Below, piece by piece: positions 35,588 to 49,289 of a stretch of 64,000 bases of DNA. The DNA is from Oscheius dolichura (taxonomy: Eukaryota; Nematoda; Chromadorea; Rhabditida; Rhabditidae). A program made the position numbers and the translations under genes. Positions within the stretch are counted from its first letter, which is position 1. Each line of letters opens with the position of its first letter. The notes beneath the pieces are model-generated. The model worked only from the letters and a program-made list of their open reading frames with translations, was not told the origin of the DNA and did not search any database. The stretch lies in the NCBI GenBank assembly GCA_932521035.1, contig OW051495.1:11222001-11286000 (forward strand), written 5' to 3'.

Positions 35588-37511
35588 ATGAGGAACAAGG
35601 TGTTCCTCTTCCTTCTGTTATGCTTCTGTTCCGTTCCTCTGTTAGATGGAAAAACAACAACGACCACTAGTGAGTAACAGAAGTTGTCTTGGCCTGATTA
35701 CTGCTGTATTTTTTTCCGCCTTTCTCTCTAACAATTGTAAAGATTGGCTAAAATAATCTCCAGCTCCCTGGTCTCATCGGCCATGGCTACCGAAGTCTTA
35801 TTTTCCGTTACCAAGTTATGCAAACCGCGGGGAGAAGCGTTTCCTTTTGGGAAATACGAATTACAAGCGATTACTAGCTTTGAGATGGCCAGCACATCAT
35901 AGAATCAGCTGTTTTTTTTTGCTTCAAAACACCCATTACGCGAGACTAACCCTAAGCAATAGGTGAGCGCCTACGCTGAAGGATGATGATGCCATTTCCA
36001 TTGTTGAAATAGCTAAAGAAGCTGATGAATTGATCATAAATTATAAAAGTGTTACTTCTACCGTAACCTTGTTATGCACCTGCTTAACAGAACTCCTATT
36101 AAACGATTTATAGAATAATAAGCGGGGAAAACGGACAATAACCGCCAATTTTTAGTATCACCTACGGTTCTTGACAGAAATGGAACGGGAGCTATCATTA
36201 TCATCACCGTGCCTCTTCTGGTTATTACTCTTCTTATGTCCATATTTGGCCACCGTATGAAATGGGGAGGAATTCGCTTCTTCACCGTCAATCTCTGCAT
36301 CTGGGGACTGGTGCACATGGCATACATGGCTGGCTACTATGACTCCGACAGATCTCCCTTTCCAGAATGGTTCAAAAGCCAGTTTTGGACTGATCAGAAA
36401 CAGGCAATTGAAACTATTACAAGGACCTTCTTTCCCATCGGTAGGACCAACTCACTTCAGACGAAGTAATGCTCCTAGGCGTCTGTCTCCTGATCTTAGA
36501 GAGAATAACCCTGACAATTGTTCCATTCCTAGAAGATGATCCCATTTTCAACGCCATCTTTGGAACTCTACAACTACTTGTGCCCAATGTTATTTTCTTG
36601 GTCTTTGCCTTAATACAGGTAAACATTACCAATTGCTTGATACCAATTATCTTTGAGCTGGACGAGACCACCGTCTACTGCGATGAATGGGCCTACCCGG
36701 AACCTATTGTCAACAACTGTTGGATCTACTACCCTGTGGAGCTACTTGGTTTTGTCTCCTTTGGTACCTTCACGATTGTTACCGCATTCTACCATTTCTT
36801 CTGCTTATTTGGCTGCTGCTGTTGCTGCTACTCCATGGCCAACTACGCTAGGTCGCAGAAAACAGCTCGGACCTTTGTCGACATGTGGCTGTTGGATTTC
36901 TATGCCCAAATGCCCGCGATAATGTACTATCCTTCTGTTGGTATGGCCATGTTCACCTTCGTCACGACCAAATTAATGAGTAAAATTATTGAGTGGGGAC
37001 TACTGGATCTCGTCATGGGTGAGCTGGCTGTTTGATTTCCAGAAACATTAATTTAGGAGGTGGAGGTGGATCGCTTCCTGGTGGCCTTGACCTCTCGAGT
37101 TTGTTGAGTATGGCCACCATGTTCCTGGAAGCAATGCCTTGGTTCCTAACCCTCTTTCCTCTAGTTGAATGTGTCCTCACTCTTGTTTGCTTCCAAATGT
37201 ACCGAGAACAGGTGGGGATTCTCACCAAATTAGGAATACTGCCGTGTTTCAGTTCTTCTACTTGGTCTCCTTTGGGAAAATGTACCATGGAAATCCGGAT
37301 AAAGTCAAACGAAGAAACACTTTCTTTACCGAGGGCACAGGTGAAATACCAGACATCATATACAAATAGGACCGTTACAGTGATGATTTACCCGACACAG
37401 AGCACACCCCTGTTTGTGATGCAACCGCCACCCGTGGAGAAGGCTCCAGCGCCACCGACACCTCCAAACCCCCCGCCTCCTATGGATGGCCCGCACTTTA
37501 AGCATCAGTGA
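35588..37511 (+). CDS. Multipass membrane protein of unknown family
   Basis: Signal peptide in exon 1 (MRNKVFLFLLLCFCSVPLLD) followed by a Thr run. The next extracellular exon probably reads DDDAISIVEIAKEADELIIN (about 35970-36050), though an open alternative exon exists at 35762-35965. Then several membrane segments: IIIITVPLLVITLLMSIFG; RFFTVNLCIWGLVHMAYM; GVCLLILERITLTIVPFL; IFGTLQLLVPNVIFLVFALI; VELLGFVSFGTFTIVTAFYH, which runs into a cysteine cluster (CLFGCCCCCY); and later helices ending near FPLVECVLTLVCFQM. The C-terminal tail is Pro-rich (KAPAPPTPPNPPPP). The cysteine cluster beside a helix suggests palmitoylation (inference). It is not a GPCR or transporter family I can name. Poly(A) signal at 37516-37521. 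The junctions around 36050-36175 and 37310-37345 are the least certain. Confidence 0.75.
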
Positions 37512-37515
37512 TGTA

Positions 37516-37521
37516 AATAAA
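37516..37521 (+). terminator. Poly(A) signal
   Basis: AATAAA a few nucleotides after the stop codon of the membrane-protein gene ending at 37511; the 3' UTR would be very short. Confidence 0.6.
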
Positions 37522-37806
37522 GTTGTAGTTAGCAAAGATTATTTGATTAGTCGGTCATTTCAAGTATTCGGTGGCTAAACAGGAAGGCAGACGTTAGGGG
37601 GTTCTCATTATAGAACTTGAACATATGCACGAAGTGGCGGAGAGAATTTTACTACGAATCTTATATTAAATGCGGGACCATTTTACACTTATGCGTCACA
37701 TAAGGTTCTTCCTCTGGCACATATAATAAAACTAGCCAAATGCAAGAAAACGAGCAAATACTTTATTTGAACCTTTACAATGCGCGTTGGACGCGGAACT
37801 CCTTCC

Positions 37807-38079
37807 TCACTCAGCTGCTCCATATTGTTTTGCTTTACCACGGTTTAAGAATCCCATTCCGAAATGGCGCTTTAGAGGATTACTAAAAGTAGAAGAATGA
37901 CAATTAAAAACAGTTTTAATGTGATGGAGGATTTTGTGAAATGTCGTTAGAATGGGACACAAAACTTACTCGACCGGCTGAATGGGATAGCCGTAATATT
38001 CCTGAAGATCCATGAGATTCCACGCATCCACAGTGGCGACCAAGAGAAAAACCACGAAGCAAAAGAGGAAGGCCTTCAT
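37807..38079 (-). CDS. Small secreted peptide precursor, neuropeptide-like (copy A)
   Basis: Two exons give about 60 residues. A signal peptide (MKAFLFCFVVFLLVATVDA) is followed by a short acidic/aromatic spacer (EYYGYPIQPVDNP), then a Lys-Arg dibasic site. The end is HFGMGFLNRGKAKQYGAAE; the NRGK part could be a further processing site with a C-terminal amidation glycine. The phase-2 intron lies four codons before the KR. The same arrangement occurs in the neighbour at 38248-38679, so the two are probably paralogues. It belongs to no neuropeptide family I can name with confidence; an antimicrobial or structural peptide is the alternative. Confidence 0.7.
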
Positions 38080-38247
38080 GATTTCTACAATTCTGCTATA
38101 AAGATCACGAGAGGGGTAATATGAGAAAATGGAGAGAGCTATTAGCTAATTTTTGCCACAGGCGCTCAAATTTCATTTGGCGCCAGGTGTAAACGACAAG
38201 TCTTCAAGGTGACGTATGATTTAATGAGAACAGAAGAGTCAACGAGA

Positions 38248-38679
38248 TCACAGAGGAAAAGAACCGCGGTCGTAGCCGAACTTCTTTTGGGAAGCCCTCA
38301 TGCTACTCCGAATGGGTCCGAGCAGCTGCAAAGATGTTATTAGTATGTCAGGGGAGAAACCCACCCATTGCCGGCCAACAGGGCGATTATTTTCACGGAG
38401 CCACGAGCGCTTCTCTGGGAAGTATCTGAAACGACGTGTATTAATTTCGAAAAGAGACATTATTCTTTAACTTCTTTCCAGTCAGAGATCCTGTGCGTCA
38501 CTAATGGCATTTTTTGATATTATAAGCCAGCTGCTCATAATGAAGGCGGGGGTAACACAGTAACCAGTAACTGGAACCTACTCGAACGGGGAGGGATCCT
38601 CTCCAGAATATTCCGGTTCGGCAAAAACCACCGCCAGAAGAATAGAAAAGACGACGAGAAGGACAGCAAAGAATTTCAT
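38248..38679 (-). CDS. Small secreted peptide precursor, neuropeptide-like (copy B)
   Basis: Three exons give about 78 residues. Signal peptide MKFFAVLLVVFSILLAVVFA, then an acidic spacer (EPEYSGEDPSPFEYFP), a KR site, the segment SWLRENNRPVGRQWLLGPIR, and an end with KKFGYDRGSFPL. Several mono- and dibasic sites would release short basic peptides. The phase-2 intron falls after PFE, matching the position after PVD in copy A. The first exons also share a hydrophobic MK-F-starting signal peptide and an acidic, aromatic spacer. The second intron (41 nt) separates the RQW and LLG parts. Confidence 0.7.
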
Positions 38680-39245
38680 GTCTGGAAGCTATGAAAATCT
38701 AGATGAAAAGATGATTGCGTAGGTCGAGGTTGCGCTCATTTGGGCCATTCTAAGTGCGGTCGATGTTGAAGTTGATAACAAAATATATGGTACGTATTAA
38801 TCGGAGACAAGGCAGACTAATTGGGCTATATCAAAATAAGCACATCTATTGAAAGCATATTGTAACACAAGATTTCAGAGAGATACTGATCAATGTCATA
38901 TAGGGCAAGGGGAGTTCACTAACGTTTAGAGACGCTGACGCTCATGGTGATTGCTTGCTCACCATGTATATGTTCGGGTGTCCGGCATTTAAGTTGCAGC
39001 GGGGAAAAACGTCCACCGGAATTCGACTATTTCCAGGTACGTACCCCCACGTGCATTACAGCGATGCCCTTTATCATTCGCGTCCATCACCCGCCTGTAA
39101 TGACGGTCGTCCCCGAACTGAAGGACTTCTAATCGAATTATTTTGCCCTTTTGCTAGTCTCTCCTGTTACTCGCATTAATATTAACTTTTATAGACCCTA
39201 TCATAGTGATTTCTCTTTCTAGGGTCTTTCTACTGGGGGTAGAGG

Positions 39246-41485
<2,240 letters not shown>

Positions 41486-41529
41486 ATTGTCAATACAAAC
41501 AAATATGCGTGTTAATCAGAAAATAAGAT

Positions 41530-41908
41530 TTGCTCAATATTAGACCAGAAATTGATAAATTATGCACGGTTGTTTTCTCTAAAGCCAATATTTTCTGTCT
41601 GACCTCTGGAGAGAATCTATACTATCGCATCCCATACTTGTTGTACTCATGTTGTGAGGTAAATCTCCTTCGAACTAATTGTTTTGGCTCTATAACCGGG
41701 TGTCCTTCTGTAAACAGTGAGTCATGTTTCCTCCCGTTACTGGCATGCCCAATGCAACGAAGTTATGCTCACTCTACATGAAGGCATTGGTACCAAAGGT
41801 TGTTACCCTGACGCCGACGGAAATGAGAAACTCGTGGAGCTGCTCCCCTGTGAAGCCGAGCCCAACCATTCTGAACTTCACTACTTATATTACAAAGTAG
41901 TAGACTAG
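41530..41908 (+). CDS. Cysteine-containing small protein, 5' end uncertain
   Basis: Two exons can be joined in phase through a donor at tgt|gtgagg and an acceptor at aaacag. Together they read LCTVVFSKANIFCLTSGENL and then YWHAQCNEVMLTLHEGIGTK to the stop after LHYLYYKVVD. The last exon has six or so evenly spread Cys/His and is followed by an AATAAA at about 41920. No in-frame ATG is visible upstream before the GCAT stop at 41485, so exon 1 is missing from my model, or it is an alternative 3' exon of GCAT. Family unknown. Confidence 0.4.
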
Positions 41909-42104
41909 AGAGACAGGAATAAAGTTTTGAAGAAGGGAATAGATACTTTCTTTTTAAAAAAAGATTCGTCCGACTGCTAAAAAAAGTTTTCTGTCCAGTT
42001 GGTCTCAGATTTCGGGGCGGGGCAAAAAAGAAAGAAAGAGGGTCCTCTCCCTGCTGGATGTAATCACCGGGAGCTCAGAGCCGCGTACACAAGACACGAG
42101 CAAA

Positions 42105-45100
42105 ATGGACGCTGGCGTTCTCAGGTACTTTTTTTGACGCGTTTTTTCATATTTTAATGTACTCTTATTTATTTATACAGGTACCTGAAGATTACGAACA
42201 ACGACCACGACGAAGATGCCACATTTGAAAACCGAATATGGATTCCAGATTCACAATTAGGATATAGGTGAGCGGAAACCCGAGTATCTGCTATCTTCTA
42301 TTCCTCCCTTTTATTAAAAATATGAAGAGTCAATGTTATAGATTATGTACAGTAATAGACGATGGCTTCTCTGATGTTCTGGTTGGTTTCCGAGACGAAC
42401 AAGGCTACTTTGAAAAGGTCAGTCTACTTTTGCATCTTCCGCTTCTCTCTCACATTTTCCCTCCCTTTTTTAATTAACGAGCCGTTCTTTCGCCGTTCGA
42501 ACAGTTGGCTCATTCCTCCCTCACCGCGTAATGCAAATCAAGGCTCGGTGTAACGTATTTTTCGTAGCTCAATCAGCAATTGATGAACATTCTTCTTACA
42601 CACAACGCACCCGCAGGCGAGAGAGACAGAAACAAGCACACATGCGAATACGCAGGGGCAGAATCATGAGAAAGTGGGAGCAACCTTCAACCAAACAACT
42701 GATGGCTTTTTAAACTGAAAATACCGGGAAGAATTTGTCGACCTGTCAATAGGACAAGGACAGCTGTAAAAAAACGGAATTTTTTGAAAATGGGAGACGC
42801 TCAGTCCAGGATTTTGTTATCCCTCCAATGCAGAATACCAGCCTGACTTCTAACCCCCGGATCAGATCTTTTCCTGGCACTAATTGATCCATAAATCACC
42901 ATGTAACATCGTACTGAAAGAGGTGTTAAAGGCCTTGTGGCTCCCCGAACTAGTAACAGTTGTTTCGTTCGCTCGGGGGAAGGGTCAGGGGGGATAAATA
43001 TGCTTGTCTAGTCGAAATATGCGGGAACTCATTCCAGAAACGCGTAGAGAAGAAGGATTGTCAGTCGACGAGTAGAAATTGCCTGGCGGATGATTTATGC
43101 TGTCTGACGGAGCCGAACTCCGCCACAGTTATGGACTCATTGACAAGGAGGTATCAAAATGGAATTATACACGTAAATCAGAGAGAAATGAACAGAATGA
43201 ACTGAATTTCAGACATACAGTGGCCTTTTTTGCATAGTAGTCAACCCATGGAAGCATCTTCCAATTTATTCAGAAGAAGTCATGGAAGAGTACCGCTGTG
43301 CACTGGGATCCTTCCACCCTCATGTCTATACAGTAGCCAAAGAAGCCTATGATGGCATTCTACGAGGTTTGATTCATTTCGAAATACTGAAAGGTCCAAT
43401 ATTTCAGGAGGAAGGAACCAGTCGATTCTTATCACGTTGGTTGCGTTACACTCTCGCTCAAATTCAGATAGTTTAGGGGCGAGTCAGGTGCCGGAAAAAC
43501 GGAAAATACCAAGAAAATCATTGACTTTATTTTGCATTGTTGTGGATCAGACAATGACGGAAGTTTGGGATCAGCTGTGGTCACCGCCGGTATGCTGCTG
43601 GAAGCGTTTGGAAACGCGCGAACTACTCATAACAATAACAGCAGTCGCTTCGTAGGAGAATTGCCACATTTTGAAGAATTAGCCTTTTTAGGGAAAGTTT
43701 ATGAAGGTAGAATTTGATGTGAACGGGAGATTAGTTTCGTCGCAAATTGAATGCTGTATGTTTTTAATCGTTTTGGTCTGTATCGTTTATAGATCTCCTG
43801 GAAAAGTCTCGAGTAGTCAGTCAAAATGAAGGAGACCGTAATTTCCACATCTTCTACCAGATTCTATCCGAAGTGAACCGTTCTTCTTCCCTCTCCCAAT
43901 ACGTATAATATTCAGGGACTGCCAGCAAAACTGAAAACCCGTATAAGGCTACCTGGCTCGGCCGAATCTCTAAAATTTCTGAATCAGGGAGGTGTTATCA
44001 AGACACCGGACATGGATGACAGCAAATTAGCCAAGGCCACCTTGGTAGGGAATTATTTTCTTGAAAAGAAGAGAGCAAATTTTTAGGCAGCCATGCAAAA
44101 GATGGGAATATCCGAAACCGAACAGCAGCAGATTGTTGAATTGGTGGCTGCTTGCATTATGATTGGAGAGATCCGATTTGGTGAGAGATCTGGAATGGAT
44201 TTGAGCTTTGTCGAGAGACAAACAGGTAATTTTTGAAGTTGAACTGGAATTAGTTCTTATTCTAGAAGTCGATCATGTTGCCGATCTCCTTCAACTGAAA
44301 TCAGGAAGGATTGTCGATGCCCTGACATCCCCAACTATCAAAGTCGGAGACAAATTGATCAGGAAGAATCAGAATCTCAAGAAGGTGAGTATGTTCCCCA
44401 CTAGTTTTTCGGTGTCCTCTGACTTATCCGTCTTGTTGTGGTTTCGAACATGTGCTTGTTCCACAGTTGACAAATCAGCAGACATATTTTCAAAACACCT
44501 TGAAACTGTTTTTGTAAACAAAGCTGCAAAAATCAGACGTTCCAAAGTTTAGAAGATGTTGAAATGGAAGAAATCTTCCAGACTCTGTTCTCGGCTTCTG
44601 CGATGGCAAAGGTTATTTATGAGCGCCTCTTCAACTGGCTCCTAGAGCGATGCAATGACGTCATCGGGGAGAAAAATGTAGATAGTATGTTTCACTTCTT
44701 GGTTTAAGACATTTCCGCTTCTCATTACGAGCCGTCGTTCGTGTTACAAATCATACGAGAGGCGGCATGTCACCATCCGTCATAATTGGCGCATCTTACA
44801 ACAAAGCATCGAATGTTTTACAGTGACCGACTCCCAGCTGAGACGTTTTATCGGGGTGTTGGATATAGCCGGGTTCGAGATTATGAAGAGGAACTCATTC
44901 GAACAATTCTGCATCAACTTTACCAATGAGAAACTGCAACAGTTCTTCAATCATTTCATGTTTATCAAAGAGCAGGTGACAGAAGATGGGAAGGGGAAAG
45001 AGCCAGTTCTTTAGGCGGAATACGAGGAAGAGGGCATTCAGTGGAATCATATTAGCTATGCTGCTGATCTCCAGCCAACCATTGCCCTGTTCGAAAAGGT

Positions 45101-48100
45101 CAGTCCATATTTTCCCTATCGAGAGATCCTTTTCCAGCCAATGGGAATGTTCTCCCTCCTGGAAGAGGAATGCGTCATTCCAAACGGCTCTGATATTTCC
45201 CTCCTCGAAAAGTTCTGTTCCAATTTGACTGATACCCAAGTCTTCTCCAAGGCTAAGCAGTCCAAAAAGTTCGTTTCCTTATCTTTCTTTCTGAATAATT
45301 GAATAGGAATAAGAGCGTGGTCCATTTCACGGTGCAGCATTATGCCGGAAATGTTGACTACAACGTCGACTCCTGGATAGAGAAGAACCGCGACGTTGTC
45401 GAGACATCTGTCCTTTCTCTCCTGGCCGAATCAACGCAGCCTTTGTTGAAAGAGCTTTTTCCTACCGGTAATCGCGTTCTTCCATCTGTTACACACAGTC
45501 ATTTTCAGTCGCGACAGACCTGAAAAACCAGAGAAGAGGAACCATATGTAACGCATCTGTCACCTATAATTATCGGGTCTGTTTGCAAGACCTCGCGGGT
45601 GGACGCGCTATTTTTTAGAACCAGCTGCAGTCTTTATTGGATTGTTTGAACCTCTCTTCAGCTCATTTTATTCGATGTGTTATACCGAATTATGACAGAG
45701 TTCCTGGGAAGATTGATGGGCCGTTGGTTCTGCACCAATTGAGGTAAGGAGAAGAAAGAATGGCTCCTATGGGGCAATCCTAGATGTAACGGAGTGTTGG
45801 AGGGCATTCGAATCTGTAGGAAAGGGTACCCCTCAAGATTGAGCTACTCAGACCTCCTACAACGGTATTCTATCCTCGGAGGAGCCACGTTCTCCGGAAT
45901 TGGCAGAGAAGGTGGGATTATATCTCCGGAACAGCTTTGATTTTGTTCCTATCAGGTTGTCGCCAGCTCTTATCCACTATTAACCTGGACAAAGAGCGAT
46001 ACGCAGTGGGAAATTCCCGAGTGTTCTTCAAAGTTGGAGTCATCTCTGAATTAGAAGAGATGAGGCGGAACTATCTCTCCAATATGTTGATCAAACTGCA
46101 ATCGAATATTCGATGGCATTTGGCGATCAAGGATGCTGAGTGTCGTCGAAAGAAACAGTATGTAAATTATTTAACCGAGTTTGAGCCGCTTTTTATAGCG
46201 CCGCCACATTTGTCATCCAGAATAACGTTAGATTGTTCTCCAATATCGCCAATTGGGAATGGTATCGCGTGCTTTCTTTGGTTCGCCCTCTAATCCCCAA
46301 AGACAGGGAAAAACTGAAAATTGAAGAGCTTGAGAGGAAGATATACGAATTGGAAGATGCTAATAAGAAAGCTCAACAGGAGAACGACCGTCTGAACAGG
46401 GTTAGAGATTGGATATATTTCGTAAAACGAATGGAATTTCAGAAAATGTCTAAGTTGGAAGAAGAACATCTTCGGGAGTTGGCTCAATTACAAAAAGAGA
46501 AACTGGAAGTCGAAGGAAAGCTTCGAAAGGTAGGGTTAACTGATTTAGAAAGAGAGGAGGTTTTTATTTCCAGCACGCTGAAACCACTGCCAAGGAATAC
46601 CATGACAAACTGCTCCTCGTCGAAAAAGAATTGGCTCAACACAAAAAGCAAAGTGAAAAGGCAATTGCGGATGCTGCTCTGGGATTCCAACGCCAATTTG
46701 AAGAGGCTGCGGCAGAAGCTGCGCTGAAAAATAAAGATCTCAAGAGAAAAATGGAAGCAGAGATGGAAACCCTTCAAGCTCAATTGGAAACTCTTCAAAG
46801 AACAAACAAGGAAATGAAAAAGAATCAAGAAGAACATTCAGCTTCGTGGAAGACACGTTGTGAAGCGGCTGAAAAAGATGCAACCACTCTTCGACAAGTT
46901 ATGGAAAGTATGAAAGCCGAGAAGGACAAGGAAATGGCCAAGATGAAGTCGGAAATGGAACAGAATGAGGATATCTTCTCTCTACTGGAAAAGAAATACA
47001 ACGAGCAGCATCAGAAAGTCTTGGTAGGAGATTTATAGTCAAGTTATGTAAGAATATCTTCAGAAAATGAACGACAGTCTTCGGGGCTACGAACGCGATC
47101 TGGAAGAAGCCAAGATGATTAATGAAGATTTGACCAAGGAGCTGAAAAGGGTTTGGAATACAGTAATCTTTTGAAATTGAGTTTATTAGAGCCAAGATGC
47201 TTTGGAAAGAGAACTGGAACAGAGGGAAGAACTCCTGAAGGAACATGATGGCTGTACGGCGATCATAGCCCAGCTTGAAGCCACTATTCAAAAGCTACAC
47301 GAGGAAATATCTCATTTGAAGTTACAACTGGCCAAGACGGAAAACGAAACAGAAGACGAAAAGAACAGAAACAGGAGACATAATGACGTTATTTCTGAGC
47401 TTCAGAAACTGATAACCGAGCTGAACGTGAGCTGCCCTTCTAATAGAAAAAAGTTGAGTTGAATTTTTAGGAAAAAGTAGGTCGACATGATCAAATAGTC
47501 CTGGAGGAGAAGAACAGAAGACGGAAGCTGGAAAAGGACAAGGAGATTCTCAATGAAGAACTTCAGCGTCTACGAGAAACCTATGATAAATTGAAAAAGA
47601 AGTACGAAGAGTTGGTAAGTGTGGCGTAGTTCTTTTTGAACAGGTTTCAGAAAGGGGAGCTCCGCCAGAGAGACAACACCATCCGGCAGTTGGAGAATCG
47701 TCTGGATGATAAGGAAGCCTTTATGAAAGAATGCATGAATGAGTTGAAAAGTTCTCACAAAGCCCGGCTCAGTGAGTTGGAAGAAAAGATGGACGACTTT
47801 AAGAGGAAAAACACGAAGTAACCCCCATTTATTCCACTTCTTCTAACTCATTTTAGACTGGAATCGGAGAATAACCTCGCAAAGATGAAACTAGAGTCAT
47901 TCGACAAAGAGGGATCTGTGGATTCCGATTGTGGTGGGTCTTCCTTATCCATTATATTACAACGGACTCTTGTTTATGTGGGGTGTCTAGCTTGTGACGG
48001 ACCCGGAACTAACACACCTGACAGCTGAATTCCAGAAATAAATAACAAGAGGTCGAGTCCTCGTGCTCAGGTCACGTTTCAGGTTACGGAACTTCGAGCT

Positions 48101-49161
48101 ACAGGTCCGCCTTGGGTCGTCAGTATTCCCTGACTTCGCTGAGCTCCTTCTCTTCCTTTAGAACGTTGAATAAAAGAAGGGAAACAGAACCCGAGATATC
48201 GACGTCGATGTACCTACCGAGGTAATTATTTCAATGGATAAAGGAAAGAAGATCTTTAGGAGAGGGTCTATTGACTATTCCACTCCCTGCTCAACTCTAC
48301 CCCGCTCAACGTCGACCAGCAATATAGAGAAAGACAAAAGGATCCATGAATTGGAAAGACAGGTAGTACTCTCATAGAGAAGAACCCGCCTTTTAGGTTC
48401 AAACTCTGAATACCGATTTGAATATAATGAGAAGAGAATTGGAGGTCTATAAACAAACTATGACTGCTGTCGAATCTGTAAGTTCAATTGGTGCTCATTT
48501 TCATCCAATAAGTCATTTAGGAACGAGACCGTTTAATGAATACAAATCGCTCTCAATTGCTTGAACTGGAAAACGCGAAGAGACAAATGATCCGGTCAGA
48601 AAAGAATGCAGACACACTCGCCATGCGATTAAAACGATCTCAAGAGGACGCGGAAGTATGGAAAAAGAAACACGAGGATTTGATAAATGAAACGAAGAAC
48701 GAGATCCTTGCGGAAAGGTAGGAGGCGTTTCAATAAGGGTAACAAAGGATATTTGTAGGAAAAGATCGGCAGAAAGAGTGGAAGCCGTTAGAGACGAACA
48801 GAAACACCAGTACGGTAAATTTGAAGCTATGGAAACACTTCGCGAGGAACTGAGCACAGAGTTGTACAGATGTCAGGCAGAATTGGATCGAGCTCAAATA
48901 ACGATCTGCGACCTAGAGCAGATAAGACATTCGCAGGTTAGAACGGTTGTCATCCGTGTCTAATGGTGTTCTTAGGAAATGCTTGGAGGTAATTATGAGG
49001 CTAACTACAAGTCGACCCTTGTTGAACTGGACGCGTTGAAGGAAGAGAACAGTCTTCTGAAAGCCCGTTTACGGCGACAGGCCAAGCAGATCGACCTCCT
49101 CACCCAACAGGATAATACAAATGATATTGTCCACCATATGGAGACGAAAATCTCTGCCTAA
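42105..49161 (+). CDS. Divergent class II (conventional) myosin heavy chain
   Basis: An actin-based motor that forms bipolar filaments through its coiled-coil tail. More than 25 exons. Motor landmarks in order: [13 protein letters not shown]-loop [13 protein letters not shown]; switch I NNNSSRF; switch [12 protein letters not shown], then [19 protein letters not shown]; the [17 protein letters not shown] loop; and the SH1/converter region [19 protein letters not shown] and [17 protein letters not shown]. The neck has one clear IQ ([10 protein letters not shown]) and a degenerate second (VIQNNVRLF). The proximal tail starts near [15 protein letters not shown]. From about 46300 to 49161 it is heptad-rich coiled coil, about 770 residues by my estimate against roughly 1,100 in usual class II tails. 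The N-terminal SH3-like part is poorly conserved ([10 protein letters not shown]). Nucleotide-binding residues are intact, so it should be active. The early intron at 42421-43033 is the longest. Confidence 0.94.
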
Positions 49162-49289
49162 TCCCTTGTTTTTTTCTTGTTTATTTGTTGCATTCACTTG
49201 CTCACTACTCGGTGATAATCCCGATTCTTACGCGTTGTTACCCACTCCGGTTACATAAACAGTTGTGTATTTAATTTATGTTTCTGATC

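Noticed and set aside
44895-47291. Several minus-strand open frames of about 65-130 residues
   Set aside because: Antisense to myosin motor and coiled-coil exons, where A/G-rich codons leave the opposite strand open.
47990-48085. tRNA-like T-loop word (ggtcgagtcc)
   Set aside because: No matching acceptor or anticodon stems; the bases belong to myosin tail exons.
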